This document shows positions 25,819 to 35,034 of a stretch of DNA of 48,599 nucleotides, piece after piece (positions within the stretch are counted from its first letter, which is position 1; every line of letters begins with the position of its first letter). This DNA is from a virus, in IMG/VR virus record IMGVR_UViG_3300042731_008609, positions 1 through 48,599 of that record; one strand, 5' to 3'. The position numbers were made by a program, and so were the translations under genes. The notes beneath the pieces are model-generated. The model was not told the DNA's origin. It did no database searches and worked only from the letters and a program-made list of their open reading frames with translations.

Positions 25819-26051
25819 GCTTCCTGAGTAAACCCAAAATAATCACCACCAGAATCATACTTATGAATCTGAGGCATCCTATCAAATTCTATATCTTCAA
25901 TAGAGACCCATCCAATTTCTCTACCTTTTGCTACAAGAACTATATTCTCTTTAACATCAATTTCAAGTACAAATACTTCACAACCCTCATTATTTATAGT
26001 AAATTCATTGCCTAACTTTACGCGACTCTTTATCCGTCCAACAAATAACAT
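25815..26051 (-). CDS. Small beta-barrel-like hypothetical protein
   Basis: A 78-residue strand-rich product (VGRIKSRVKLGNEFTI, VFVLEIDVKENIVLVAKG) with an acidic C-terminus. The pattern is compatible with a small SH3- or OB-like fold, which is only a suggestion. It shares one base with the upstream gene and an ATGA with the next gene. Confidence 0.5.
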   Translation of the reverse strand: MLFVGRIKSRVKLGNEFTINNEGCEVFVLEIDVKENIVLVAKGREIGWVSIEDIEFDRMPQIHKYDSGGDYFGFTQEA

Positions 26052-26275
26052 TACTTACCTCCCAAATCTTCGGCAAAATAAGACTGCCATATCTCTTTAC
26101 ATTCATCTCTTAAACATCTTCCACGTTCGAAACCCATCCGATAAGCCTCTTTAAGCTGTTCTCTACAATCGGATACAGCATCCAGAATCTCAAATTTATC
26201 ATTCAAATTAAGAGGTTCTTGATTTTGTTTCTTTACCCTCAATCTCTTTCCCAATCTCTGTATGTCCAAAGACAT
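26051..26275 (-). CDS. Small helical hypothetical protein
   Basis: A 74-residue charged, helical product (LGKRLRVKKQNQEPLNL then REQLKEAYRMGFERGRC) with three Cys. It overlaps the membrane/coiled-coil gene by 68 nt in a different frame and ends with one base shared with the next ATG. No function recognised. Confidence 0.45.
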   Translation of the reverse strand: MSLDIQRLGKRLRVKKQNQEPLNLNDKFEILDAVSDCREQLKEAYRMGFERGRCLRDECKEIWQSYFAEDLGGK

Positions 26276-26588
26276 GCTTCTTAACTCCCATTAAAATTTC
26301 AATAGACTTATTTTGCATAAGCATGGCACCCTTTACCATAGCCACAAGTTCATCAATAACTTTTTCAAGCTCTTTAATACGACTTCTTTGTCTACTAATA
26401 AGAAAATCTCTCTGGTCTATTTCTTTTTTAATAGTCACATCCATATGATCATAAATCTTTCCACGCCATTTTATATCGTTCATAAGCTTAACCAAAAAAG
26501 CAATCAGAACAATCATAAAAATAAAAATAATGACTAAAAAGGTGATAGGTGCCATGTCAGATAATCTATAACCTATTTCTCTTAACAT
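26208..26588 (-). CDS. Membrane-anchored coiled-coil protein
   Basis: A 126-residue protein with one transmembrane segment (about 14-35, ITFLVIIFIFMIVLIAFLV) followed by a long charged coiled coil (about 40-85). GGAGAAGG precedes the first ATG. The layout is like i-spanins (Rz) or phage membrane anchors, but it lies in the replication/packaging block away from lysis genes, so that role is unproven. Confidence 0.55.
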   Translation of the reverse strand: MLREIGYRLSDMAPITFLVIIFIFMIVLIAFLVKLMNDIKWRGKIYDHMDVTIKKEIDQRDFLISRQRSRIKELEKVIDELVAMVKGAMLMQNKSIEILMGVKKHVFGHTEIGKEIEGKETKSRTS

Positions 26589-26847
26589 TTTCCTTCTCCA
26601 TCATTTTATTATATCTACTGATAGGGATAATCTCCCACCAGTTTTCCTTATTTCTAATCCTACGTTCTATTTCAGCATGGCAAGAACCACAGGCCCCCAT
26701 ACCATTATCAGGATCAAACTTATACTCTGGATAAGACGATTTTTTTAAAAAATGATGTACTGTGGTAGCATCCGCATCACAGAAAGGATTTTCACAGATA
26801 CCATCACAGCTTTCTAAAACTTGCTTTTTAAACTTATCTTTACTCAT
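26566..26847 (-). CDS. HNH-type zinc protein
   Basis: A 93-residue protein from ATG 26847, chosen because GGGAAG precedes it and it overlaps the end of the nuclease gene. Cys14, Cys18, Cys23, His31-His32, Asn48 and CGSCH (53-57) reproduce the order of Cys-type HNH domains (CENPFC, then TVHHF, then DNGMGACGSCH). It may be a nuclease used in packaging or a homing-type enzyme. The catalytic His would be His31 or His32. Confidence 0.65.
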   Translation of the reverse strand: MSKDKFKKQVLESCDGICENPFCDADATTVHHFLKKSSYPEYKFDPDNGMGACGSCHAEIERRIRNKENWWEIIPISRYNKMMEKENVKRNRL

Positions 26848-27601
26848 CTTCCCAACATAAATCCATATAAGAACAATATCGACATCTCCAACCAGATGTC
26901 TTAGAATAATCACGCTTAGGAGGATAATCATAAGCTAAAGCCTCTTCAACCGTCTTAAGACCAGCCACAATATGAGACCATTTTATTTCAACTTTACTTT
27001 TCGCACCACTATTAAGCCATGTAACTTCTATCTCCCGGCCTACCTTCTCAAATAAATAAGAAAAAATATAACCAGAATCTCTTGCAAGATAAGAGAGAAG
27101 ATAATACTTAAGCTTAAGTGGACTACGAAGATAAGAAAGTACTTGAAGAACAGCATCTTCCTTCGGGCCATTATTTTTGATATCAGTAACTCCTCTTCCA
27201 TAGGTAGACTTCCATTCTCCACCTATATCAATATCCATATGGAAAAGAGCATCCACCTTTCCGGAAAACGGCATTGTAAGTCCCTTTTCCTTCCATTTGA
27301 CCACCTTTTCACGTTCAAAGATCAGTTCCTTTCCTAGAATCGATCCAATAGCCGTACAAAGCTTATCATTAAGACGATCATGAATCATATTACCCATATC
27401 CATCTTAAACAAAGCAACACCTTCTATCGGATTTGATACTTCAAATCCCTTCATACTATAAAAAGTTGACCTTCTACATTTACCGATAAACTGTTTTCCC
27501 TTTATAGCACACAAACCAGATGGATAATGAGATTCAGAATGCTCCCTTGGCTCATTTTCCATTTCATAAATTTTGTAAACAAGTTCTGCAGGATTTATCA
27601 T
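26840..27601 (-). CDS. Cas4/RecB-like PD-(D/E)XK exonuclease with Fe-S cluster
   Basis: The 253-residue protein has the RecB-family nuclease core: His74 in GNMIHDRL, Asp117 in FSGKVDALF, and Glu129-x-Lys131 in GGEWKSTYG. The C-terminal Cys240, Cys243 and Cys249 (CRYCSYMDLC) with an N-terminal Cys (31 or 42) give the Cas4/AddB-type 4Fe-4S cluster. Such enzymes resect DNA ends for recombination. RecA, SSB and a resolvase are encoded nearby; no Cas1/Cas2 or CRISPR is present, so a recombination role is favoured. Confidence 0.75.
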   Translation of the reverse strand: MINPAELVYKIYEMENEPREHSESHYPSGLCAIKGKQFIGKCRRSTFYSMKGFEVSNPIEGVALFKMDMGNMIHDRLNDKLCTAIGSILGKELIFEREKVVKWKEKGLTMPFSGKVDALFHMDIDIGGEWKSTYGRGVTDIKNNGPKEDAVLQVLSYLRSPLKLKYYLLSYLARDSGYIFSYLFEKVGREIEVTWLNSGAKSKVEIKWSHIVAGLKTVEEALAYDYPPKRDYSKTSGWRCRYCSYMDLCWEDE

Positions 27602-27798
27602 CCTATCCTCCCTTCTATAAATTTATATAACTTCACTAAAACAAAAGACTGTCTTAATGTTATATCACCACCAGATTGTCTTAATTTGTGAATAGAGTCA
27701 ATAAAATCCTTTTCCCAATCATTCATATATTTTTGTCCATAACCTCTTAAGAACTCTATTTTGTGATCCCAATCCTTTCTAATCTTCTCAGTAATCAT
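27598..27798 (-). CDS. Small hypothetical protein
   Basis: A 66-residue, helical and basic product (KIRKDWDHKIEFLRGYGQKY, in parts, then RQSFVLVKLYKFIEGRI). It overlaps the Cas4-like gene by 4 nt (ATGA), so it is probably co-expressed with it. It resembles small phage proteins with a single helical hairpin and no known role. Confidence 0.5.
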   Translation of the reverse strand: MITEKIRKDWDHKIEFLRGYGQKYMNDWEKDFIDSIHKLRQSGGDITLRQSFVLVKLYKFIEGRIG

Positions 27799-27904
27799 CT
27801 ATCTACTCATTATATCCTGCATTAAGAATGCCTCAGACCCGTAAGATCCCCTAATCACAACTTCATCATCTCTATTGGTCTTAATTAAACTTTTTACCTT
27901 TCAT
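27799..27904 (-). pseudogene. Possible frameshifted mini-gene after a phage promoter
   Basis: An ATG at 27904 with an ideal GGAGG (spacing 5) opens only seven codons before TAA. One frame over, reading stays open from there to a TAG directly before the next ATG (27798). Removing one A from the run of five would give a 34-residue product. Either a real frameshift, a sequencing indel or a short leader peptide would explain this. Confidence 0.35.
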
Positions 27905-27920
27905 TTGATCCTCCAACCTT

Positions 27921-27950
27921 TTTATATACCAAAAAGACCCATGGATTAAA
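27921..27950 (-). promoter_or_regulatory. Phage-type bipartite promoter (copy 1)
   Basis: Minus-strand TTTAAT, 14 nt, GGTATATAAA, located at the end of the polymerase gene and 17-20 nt before the ATG at 27904. It shares the exact spacing and core with four other intergenic sites. Confidence 0.75.
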
Positions 27951-30903
27951 TATATATAGATTTTATTCCAAACTCTACATCAATAAATTCAATATAATCT
28001 TCATCTATATCAGCTTTAGCAAGTCCAAATGAATCTGAAAAAATATTAGGCTCCCCCTTAAAAGAAGGAGCAAATGAAAGATAACCTTCACTATCTATAA
28101 TATCAATCTTCATAGACAAAAAAGCATCAGGAGAACAAATATTGGTTAATACTCCACGCTTATCTATCTTAAAAAATGCAACTGTGCCATTTTTGATAAT
28201 GTCTTTTATCTTAGCCCACATATCAGGGAAAACAGTAATACTACCAGTATCATTAAAATATTCAACAGACAAAAAAGCCATAGGATTACCATGTTTAGTT
28301 AATATCTTATGAATATCTATAACTTCACCCATTTGATTAGTATACTTTGACCACCACCATTTTTCAAGTTGACGACATTTTAAATTATATCCTAAAGCCT
28401 CACGCTCCTTATCTAAAGGAACGTCATTTTGAAAAATCCCAGCATAACCTAAATATTCTATTATACGTTTTGAAACTTTTGTTCTTTCTTTAAAATCTTT
28501 AGGACCTCTAAAAAGACCTTCTTCTCTTACCCTAAGAATTTTATTTACTGTCTTTTCACCTACATATTTTATACCATTAAGTCCCATATAAATGGCTTTA
28601 CCATCTTCAAGAACCTTAAAATCTTTACCACTATAATTAATATCAGGATACTCAAGTCGAATTCCTCTTCTCCTACAATCACTTAAAAGTACTCTGCGCC
28701 TATCACCGCTATCAGCCTGATTAAGTATTTCACACATGAAATATTCAGGATAATGAGCCGATAAATAAGCAGTCCACCAAGAAATTAAAGTATAAGCCAC
28801 ACTATGAGCTTTATTCCATGTATAACGTGCAAATTTTTCTAATTTATCCCAAAAACTATAAGCTTCCACTTCGTTCATTTTAGAGTGAACCATACAACCT
28901 TCTATAAATCCTTGCTTGATCTCATCAAAAGTTTCCTTCTCCTTCTTACCTATAGCCTTCCTTAATAAATCAGCCTCAGAAAGACTATATCCAGCAAGTT
29001 GCACAGCCATTTCAAGAATATCTTCTTGATACAAAGGAAGACCATATCTTTTCATATTAAGTTTGGGATGAAGTTGTTCTATAGGTTTACGACCAAACTT
29101 ACGTTCTATATATAACTCAGTAATACCAGACTCAAGACATCCAGGTCTATATAAAGTATTCAAATCCAAAAGCTCATCAAAATTATCTGGATGAAGCTTC
29201 TTTATGATATTCCTATAACCGTCAGATTCCCACTGAAAAATACCAGTAGTTTCACAACTTTGAATAAGCTTAAAAGTCTCATCATCATCAAGAGGAATAT
29301 CATCCACCTTGATATTAACTTGTTTACATATCTTATCGATAACCTCAAGATTTTTGAGACCAAGAATATCAAATTTAATATATTTTAGTTTCTCAAGAGA
29401 GTACATGTCCCATTCAGTAGACCAGATACCTTTATTTACTCCACTTCTAGCAATACGCATCGGAATATTATCATCAGTAAGTACAACACCAGCAGCATGT
29501 ATAGAACATGATCTTTTTGTACCTTCAAGTCTCATACATACATTTATCATTTTTTGATTTTTCTCCTTCTCCACCTGATTACTAAAAGCCTGTGTAGCCA
29601 TAAGTTCTTTAATAGTAGGGACAGGTGCCTCATTCGGAACATAACCACCAAGACCAGTCATAATACCCATAGCTCTTGATACAGAATTAATAACTTCTTT
29701 GGTACTAAGCGTACCATATGATCCTATTTGTGTAACTTTGCCAAAATCTCCTAATTTATTAATAGCCAAATGCCTATCTGTAGGTTGAAAATCCATATCT
29801 ATATCAGGCATAGTAATTCTACCAGGATTTAAAAAACGTTCAAAATAGAGGTTCCACTTTATCGGATCAATCTTTGTAATACCATATAAATAAGCAACAA
29901 GCGATCCTCCAGTAGAACCCCTTCCCCACCCCACGAATTTATCTTGTTCATTAAAATATTTATATAATTCAGCTATGATTTTAAAATACGGTAAAAAACC
30001 ATTATCTTTTAGAATCTTCCACTCCATATCAAACCTTTGTTGATATTCCTTACTTCTTAAATCTAAAGTAAAAAGACGATCAGAAAGACTTAAATACTCC
30101 AAAGATTCATTAATCTCTATATTAGGCAACTTCCAATCATCATATCCAATACTAAATTCTTCTACGAGATTAGCTACTTCATCAGTCCTATCTATAACCT
30201 CTTTGGGAAGATTAAATTTGTCCCTTACAAAATAACCACTTCCAGAAAATTTCATAGCTTTATCGACAGTTTTCCGAGTCTGTATTGCCAAAAGTACTTC
30301 ATGTGCAAATTTATCGTCTTTATCTAAATAATGTATATCATTAGTAGCGATACAAACCTTAGGATCAATTTTTAAAAATACTTCATTTACTTGATATTGT
30401 TCTTTAATCTTGTTATCCTGAAGTTCCAAATAGAAAGCATCAAAACATTCTCGAACAAAGGTATACCACTTAAAATCAAAGCCATTACCTGCCAAAATCT
30501 CTGTAGCCAAATGACCACTTATGCACGCACTGAGACCAATCAAACCTTTCCCATAAGCTCTAAGATCATCATCCAAGATACGTGGTTTCTTATAAAAATT
30601 ATCATGTGCTATATTATTTAAATGTACAAGATTATCAAAACCCTCTCGATTTCTAGCTAAAAGTATTATATGATGATTTACCTTATCAGTCTTTTTATGG
30701 GCATGATAAAATTCACATCCCAGAATAGGCTTTATATCATTCTTTTTACATTCCATATAAAAATCAACTATTCCACCTAAAGTTCCGTGATCAGTAATAG
30801 CTACAGCCTTATGTCCTTGAGATTTAACCTTTTCAATAAGTTCCGGAATCTTGACTATAGCATCAAGAATGGAATAATCAGTATGTAAATGAAGATGAGT
30901 CAT
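27946..30903 (-). CDS. dnaE: DNA polymerase III alpha-type (C family) polymerase
   Basis: A 985-residue replicative polymerase. The PHP domain is at the N-terminus with HLHLH (His3, 5, 7), TDHG (37-40) and NDIHY (188-192). The palm has GRGSTGGSLVAY (327-338) and the catalytic PDIDMDF (366-372, Asp367 and Asp369), with the third acid in KFDILGLKNL. The finger region contains NKAHSVAYTLISWWTAYL (in two parts), typical of DnaE. It is shorter than bacterial DnaE (about 1160) and lacks a clear C-terminal clamp-binding tail. It would replicate the phage genome with the primase-helicase encoded upstream. Confidence 0.92.
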   Translation of the reverse strand: MTHLHLHTDYSILDAIVKIPELIEKVKSQGHKAVAITDHGTLGGIVDFYMECKKNDIKPILGCEFYHAHKKTDKVNHHIILLARNREGFDNLVHLNNIAHDNFYKKPRILDDDLRAYGKGLIGLSACISGHLATEILAGNGFDFKWYTFVRECFDAFYLELQDNKIKEQYQVNEVFLKIDPKVCIATNDIHYLDKDDKFAHEVLLAIQTRKTVDKAMKFSGSGYFVRDKFNLPKEVIDRTDEVANLVEEFSIGYDDWKLPNIEINESLEYLSLSDRLFTLDLRSKEYQQRFDMEWKILKDNGFLPYFKIIAELYKYFNEQDKFVGWGRGSTGGSLVAYLYGITKIDPIKWNLYFERFLNPGRITMPDIDMDFQPTDRHLAINKLGDFGKVTQIGSYGTLSTKEVINSVSRAMGIMTGLGGYVPNEAPVPTIKELMATQAFSNQVEKEKNQKMINVCMRLEGTKRSCSIHAAGVVLTDDNIPMRIARSGVNKGIWSTEWDMYSLEKLKYIKFDILGLKNLEVIDKICKQVNIKVDDIPLDDDETFKLIQSCETTGIFQWESDGYRNIIKKLHPDNFDELLDLNTLYRPGCLESGITELYIERKFGRKPIEQLHPKLNMKRYGLPLYQEDILEMAVQLAGYSLSEADLLRKAIGKKEKETFDEIKQGFIEGCMVHSKMNEVEAYSFWDKLEKFARYTWNKAHSVAYTLISWWTAYLSAHYPEYFMCEILNQADSGDRRRVLLSDCRRRGIRLEYPDINYSGKDFKVLEDGKAIYMGLNGIKYVGEKTVNKILRVREEGLFRGPKDFKERTKVSKRIIEYLGYAGIFQNDVPLDKEREALGYNLKCRQLEKWWWSKYTNQMGEVIDIHKILTKHGNPMAFLSVEYFNDTGSITVFPDMWAKIKDIIKNGTVAFFKIDKRGVLTNICSPDAFLSMKIDIIDSEGYLSFAPSFKGEPNIFSDSFGLAKADIDEDYIEFIDVEFGIKSIYI

Positions 30904-30974
30904 CCTATCTCCACCTTCTCAAATTCCGACTATCTATATTGACCACAACCAGGACATTTCCAATAATAATATAT

Positions 30975-31460
30975 TTATTTTCCTGTACTCCCAAAACCCT
31001 TATCTCCTCTCTCAGACTTAGAAAGTTTTCCCAAAATAAATTTACATGGGAGTAATAAATGAGGTACTATTTGACAGATCCGAGAACCAAAACTTATTAC
31101 AACATCAAAATCATTAGAATTATGGACTATTGCGAAAAGTTCTCCACGATAACCCTTATCTATAACAGCATCCTGTACCTCTAAACCTAAGTTCTTGAAT
31201 GTAGAACTTCTCGCCTTTATTTCAAACCAAATACTTGCTTTAGGATCAATATAAATACCAGTAGAAACATCCTTTACACTTCTACTAGGTATAACAGTCT
31301 GCTCATTAACATATAAATCATAACCAGCATCTCCTTTATACGAAATCTTTTTATTAAAAAGAGTAACAGGAGTAAATACTATACCAGTATAGTCATAATA
31401 TACTATTCTATTATAGCCTAATGCCCATTCACAAACTTTGCCCAATAATCTTCTAAACAT
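30975..31460 (-). CDS. dut: dUTPase
   Basis: All five trimeric dUTPase motifs are visible in 161 residues: DAGYDLYV (44-51), ARSSTF (83-88), DAVIDKGYRGEL (97-108), GSRICQIV (125-132) and RGDKGFGSTG (151-160). The enzyme hydrolyses dUTP to dUMP, keeping uracil out of DNA and supplying dUMP. The first about 14 codons overlap the kinase gene. A short frame just after the stop contains a zinc-knuckle-like CPGCG, noted separately. Confidence 0.92.
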   Translation of the reverse strand: MFRRLLGKVCEWALGYNRIVYYDYTGIVFTPVTLFNKKISYKGDAGYDLYVNEQTVIPSRSVKDVSTGIYIDPKASIWFEIKARSSTFKNLGLEVQDAVIDKGYRGELFAIVHNSNDFDVVISFGSRICQIVPHLLLPCKFILGKLSKSERGDKGFGSTGK

Positions 31461-31975
31461 TTAAGTACCTCTTGTTTATTATCATATATGGGATTACTAC
31501 CACAAATATCATAAATATTATCTAACATATAATTTATATCAATACGTAATCGTATACTACTATATTTTCTAGCGATTATAATCTCCCGCTCATCTCCTGT
31601 ACGCCTACGAGATTTCATCCTCTCTTCCATCATCCAAGGATTAATAGTTATATAAAAAATATGTATAACTTCTGCAGGAACGAGATTTTTCAAAAGAGAA
31701 AGTTGTAAAGTACTACGTGGAAAACCATCTAATATTACATGACTAAAACCCAAAGAAGAATCTTTAACTAAAGAAGAAACTTTCTCATTTATAGCATCAT
31801 TTAAAGATAAGGATAAATCATAAGTCTTTATACTATCTTCGTTTTTATCCATACCAAGACTTCTAGCATATTCTCCGCTAGAAAAATATTTACTATCCCT
31901 AAAATGTTTGACTATTTCTTTAGCTAAAGTAGTCTTCCCACTCAAAGGATCACCAACAAAACAGATTATTATCAT
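31418..31975 (-). CDS. Adenylate kinase-like nucleoside monophosphate kinase
   Basis: The 185-residue protein has an NMP-kinase P-loop GDPLSGKTT (8-16), the NMP-binding signature LDGFPRS (82-88) and a short lid RRRTGDERE (about 123-131) followed by KYSSIRLRID. The small lid is like UMP/CMP and archaeal adenylate kinases. In this genome it could phosphorylate dNMPs, including the dZMP expected from the PurZ pathway, but specificity cannot be read from the sequence. Confidence 0.82.
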   Translation of the reverse strand: MIIICFVGDPLSGKTTLAKEIVKHFRDSKYFSSGEYARSLGMDKNEDSIKTYDLSLSLNDAINEKVSSLVKDSSLGFSHVILDGFPRSTLQLSLLKNLVPAEVIHIFYITINPWMMEERMKSRRRTGDEREIIIARKYSSIRLRIDINYMLDNIYDICGSNPIYDNKQEVLKCLEDYWAKFVNGH

Positions 31976-32241
31976 GTCTTAATCATCCAAGTATAACCTT
32001 TTCTCTTAAGGAAATCCACAGCACCCCAAGAACCATTCCCCAAGCCATATTTAGGGATAAATAATGACTTAACAGCTTTACCAGCATAGAATGTCAAAAA
32101 CTTTACTCCGGCATCTGCCAATCTCTTTAAAGCCGTAAGTTCTGTCCACTTTCCCCCACATTTTTGTATAGATACCCTTTTAGTCTGCTTTAATACTTGA
32201 CCGCCTGCAGGATGAGGATATTTTATCTTTTCAACATTCAT
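31972..32241 (-). CDS. Hypothetical basic protein
   Basis: An 89-residue basic product with GGKWTELTALKRLADAGVKF (about 29-48) and a C-terminal WGAVDFLKRKGYTWMIKT. It is the first gene after a phage-type promoter, with GGAGG before its ATG, and overlaps the kinase gene by 4 nt. Function unknown. Confidence 0.55.
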   Translation of the reverse strand: MNVEKIKYPHPAGGQVLKQTKRVSIQKCGGKWTELTALKRLADAGVKFLTFYAGKAVKSLFIPKYGLGNGSWGAVDFLKRKGYTWMIKT

Positions 32242-32258
32242 CTCGCACCTCCAACCCT

Positions 32259-32288
32259 TTTATATACCGATAAATCCTAAACATTAAG
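32259..32288 (-). promoter_or_regulatory. Phage-type bipartite promoter (copy 2)
   Basis: Minus-strand CTTAAT, 14 nt, GGTATATAAA. The upstream box lies in the final codons of the primase-helicase gene, and the core is about 17 nt before the ATG at 32241. It would start a unit of kinase, dUTPase and polymerase genes. Confidence 0.8.
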
Positions 32289-34574
32289 TTCTCTTATTTT
32301 AAGAACAGCCTTATCAAAAACAGCATCAATCAATATACAATCATGCCCATATCGATGTTTATCTATGTAAAAAAGGAAATTAGAACCTTCTGAAATCTCA
32401 CGTCCAATCTTTTTCTTTACTGTAATAGCAACATCGGCATCAGCTAACATACCATAACTACCAGCTTGATCACTAGCCAAAGGAATATCAGACTTTAAAG
32501 CCGCTTTGCTAAGTTGTGAAAGAGCAATCACCGTAACACCCATAGAACATACTCTTTTCTTTAAAACATTACTTATCTCCATAAGTTGTTCCCATCTTTC
32601 TCGTTTATTATTTACAGATATAAGCTGAACATAATCAATAAAAATTACTCTAATATTATATTTCATAATTTGAGAACGTATAATAGAAACAAGCTTATAC
32701 AAATCATATACACGATGTACTATCCTTAAATTATTTTTTAAAAAATCATGGGCTATCTTAGAAATTTCATTATATTCAGACTGTTCAAGAGAACCAACCA
32801 TCAATTTAGTACCAGCTATACCACTTCTAATTACAAGCTGTTTTTCTATTATCTCCTCCGGAGTCATTTCTAAAGTACACCAAAGTACTTTTTGATTTTT
32901 ATCAAATATCAAATCATCTGTTAAATTACAAGCTACAGTAGTCTTACCATGACCAGTACAGCCAGAAAGCAATATAAATTTATCAGGTATATAACCAAGT
33001 AAAACCCTATTTAAGACTGGAAATCTATTACTAAGAGATATACCAATCACTTTAGGATCATTAACTTTCTGGTTTAAATCCATTATTACCCTTTTAGCAA
33101 TAGAAGCAGAATCAAATACATTTACATTATTCTCACTGATCTTGTATAATTTTTCAACTAAATTACCTACTATTTCAGCAGGATCATCATATTCCTCATT
33201 CTTAACTTTATCTAAAAGATCATATAACTTTTCTCTACTTCTTATATCCTTAACCTTATTTATATAATACTTATAATTTATCAAATCTACATCAAAATCA
33301 CGTTTAAATACATCCTTAACTAAAGTATATGTAACATTCTCCTGATCACGTATAAAAATAAAAAGATTCTTATATACATTAATATGAAAACAATCTTCAG
33401 ATAAAACTTTGTAAGTCTCTGATCTTATAGAATCTGAATGTAAACAATTTCCAAGTACTATTTCTTCAGCATGAAAATCAGGTTGTATATCAATATATAA
33501 ATATGATAAAGCCTCATCTCCATACTTTTCACGAAACCACGGTATCATAACTTCTTTTTCATAACGTGGCATACGTACAAAAAAAGTAGATATGTCTTTA
33601 TACATATTTATCTTTTCAGATAAAGAATAAACACCATTCCATTTCCAGTTAACATACCACTCTAAAGGAACTTGTTCCGGAGGAAGCTTTTTATCAGATA
33701 AAAAACACTCATCAGGATCACCAAACTTAAGATGTATATAAGAAACATAAAAATCACGTGGGAAACCACTTTTAAGTAAACGATTTAAAAAATCATAACC
33801 TGCATTATCACCATCAGGCATAAAAATTACTTTCTTTATATTACGTTCTCTAAGTTCCTGCCAAAACTCAGAGTGCATAGTAGTACCAGACATAGCCACA
33901 CAAGAATAACCTTTCTCATAACCTACAAGTACATCATGATAACCTTCTACTACATAGACTATATCCTCTTTAAGAAAAGAAAGCCCCCATAGAGAATTTC
34001 TCCAAGTCTTACCTGTTTGAGTCATATAATCTTTAGAATCTATCTTCCGACCATGAAATTTAAAAACACCATCTATATCTTCAAAAGGGAAGATGACACT
34101 ATTTGACATATCCCAAAGTCCAAGCTCTTTTAAATCAGAACCTCCGATCCCAAACATAGTACATAAATCCTGAAAGTCATTGCAGTATCCTAACCTAAAA
34201 ACTTCTGCAGTCTCTTTTGAAACATGTCTATCATTAAGATAATCTTTAAATTTATCCGATTTTTTAGCTTCCTCCTGCAGATAAAGCAATATGTCATCAA
34301 GTACATTAGGAGATTTATCAACCACCTTCCCATTTAATTTATCCCATTTTCTCCTTGCCTCTTTAGTAGAAATATGATCATGAAATGCAATAAACTTGAT
34401 AGCCCCACCGCCACGTTTACAACCAAAACAATACCATACATATCCTTTTTCAGTAGGGCTTATAGAAAAAGAAGGATCAGTATCTCCTTCATGAAAAGGA
34501 CATTTCATCCAATACTCTATTCCTCTTTTTTCAAGAGAATATCCATAATCTTCAATCAGGGAAAGTAAAGTCAC
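32277..34574 (-). CDS. Fused DNA primase-helicase
   Basis: A 765-residue T7 gp4-type fusion. The N-terminus has a CHC2/CHCC zinc finger (Cys25, His28, Cys49, Cys52). A Toprim primase follows with VVEGYHDVL (about 211-219) and MPDGDNAG (about 251-258). The C-terminal RecA-like DnaB helicase has Walker A SGCTGHGKTT (about 537-546), a B motif VIFIDYVQLI and the downstream ALSQLSK. It would unwind DNA and prime lagging strands for the DnaE-like polymerase. The linker of about 200 residues is longer than in T7. Confidence 0.9.
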   Translation of the reverse strand: MTLLSLIEDYGYSLEKRGIEYWMKCPFHEGDTDPSFSISPTEKGYVWYCFGCKRGGGAIKFIAFHDHISTKEARRKWDKLNGKVVDKSPNVLDDILLYLQEEAKKSDKFKDYLNDRHVSKETAEVFRLGYCNDFQDLCTMFGIGGSDLKELGLWDMSNSVIFPFEDIDGVFKFHGRKIDSKDYMTQTGKTWRNSLWGLSFLKEDIVYVVEGYHDVLVGYEKGYSCVAMSGTTMHSEFWQELRERNIKKVIFMPDGDNAGYDFLNRLLKSGFPRDFYVSYIHLKFGDPDECFLSDKKLPPEQVPLEWYVNWKWNGVYSLSEKINMYKDISTFFVRMPRYEKEVMIPWFREKYGDEALSYLYIDIQPDFHAEEIVLGNCLHSDSIRSETYKVLSEDCFHINVYKNLFIFIRDQENVTYTLVKDVFKRDFDVDLINYKYYINKVKDIRSREKLYDLLDKVKNEEYDDPAEIVGNLVEKLYKISENNVNVFDSASIAKRVIMDLNQKVNDPKVIGISLSNRFPVLNRVLLGYIPDKFILLSGCTGHGKTTVACNLTDDLIFDKNQKVLWCTLEMTPEEIIEKQLVIRSGIAGTKLMVGSLEQSEYNEISKIAHDFLKNNLRIVHRVYDLYKLVSIIRSQIMKYNIRVIFIDYVQLISVNNKRERWEQLMEISNVLKKRVCSMGVTVIALSQLSKAALKSDIPLASDQAGSYGMLADADVAITVKKKIGREISEGSNFLFYIDKHRYGHDCILIDAVFDKAVLKIRELNV

Positions 34575-35034
34575 TAGTCCTTACCTCATGCCGCTTAATA
34601 GGTTCAAAATGAATCTTAGAAATATCTATATGAGAGATTATATTCTTCCATACCTTATAAACATATCTTATATTAGGTTTTGACTTGCTAATAGCCTGCT
34701 TTAAACGATCCATACTCTCTGACATCTCAGAAATTAATCTTAAATCAGTAATATGAAAATCATCTTCAACAAATTGTGCAAGATAATCATAAGCCTCCCA
34801 AAACCAATCATCTAAAACAATATTAATAGATTCACCTATAGCAGGGATATAATGATCAAAAAGCGGCATAAACCATTCAAAATCATCATGCTCACCATCC
34901 TTGTCCTTAGCCCATACTACTTGAGTAATCTGTTTAGGACTATGTTTAAGTAGAAGTTTCTCTATTAACCTATACTGATTTTCCGGAAAATCACAAACTT
35001 GTAGTACTTCTCTACACCCTTTTGTGTGATACAT
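34552..35034 (-). CDS. Hypothetical acidic protein
   Basis: A 160-residue product rich in Asp, Glu and aromatic residues (KDKDGEHDDFEWFMPLFDHY, about 44-63; DDWFWEAYDYLAQFVEDDF, about 75-93). Overlaps the primase-helicase gene by 23 nt. The composition could suit a DNA-mimic or replication partner, but nothing specific is recognised. Confidence 0.5.
   Translation of the reverse strand: MYHTKGCREVLQVCDFPENQYRLIEKLLLKHSPKQITQVVWAKDKDGEHDDFEWFMPLFDHYIPAIGESINIVLDDWFWEAYDYLAQFVEDDFHITDLRLISEMSESMDRLKQAISKSKPNIRYVYKVWKNIISHIDISKIHFEPIKRHEVRTSDFTFPD

Noticed and set aside
26840-27601. Part of a CRISPR-Cas adaptation module because of the Cas4-like nuclease
   Set aside because: No Cas1, Cas2 or repeat array is present, and recombination genes nearby give a simpler explanation.
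30933-30974. Codons after the dUTPase stop reading WKCPGCGQYR
   Set aside because: The frame has only 14 codons, no start codon and no ribosome site. It could be a gene remnant but cannot be supported.
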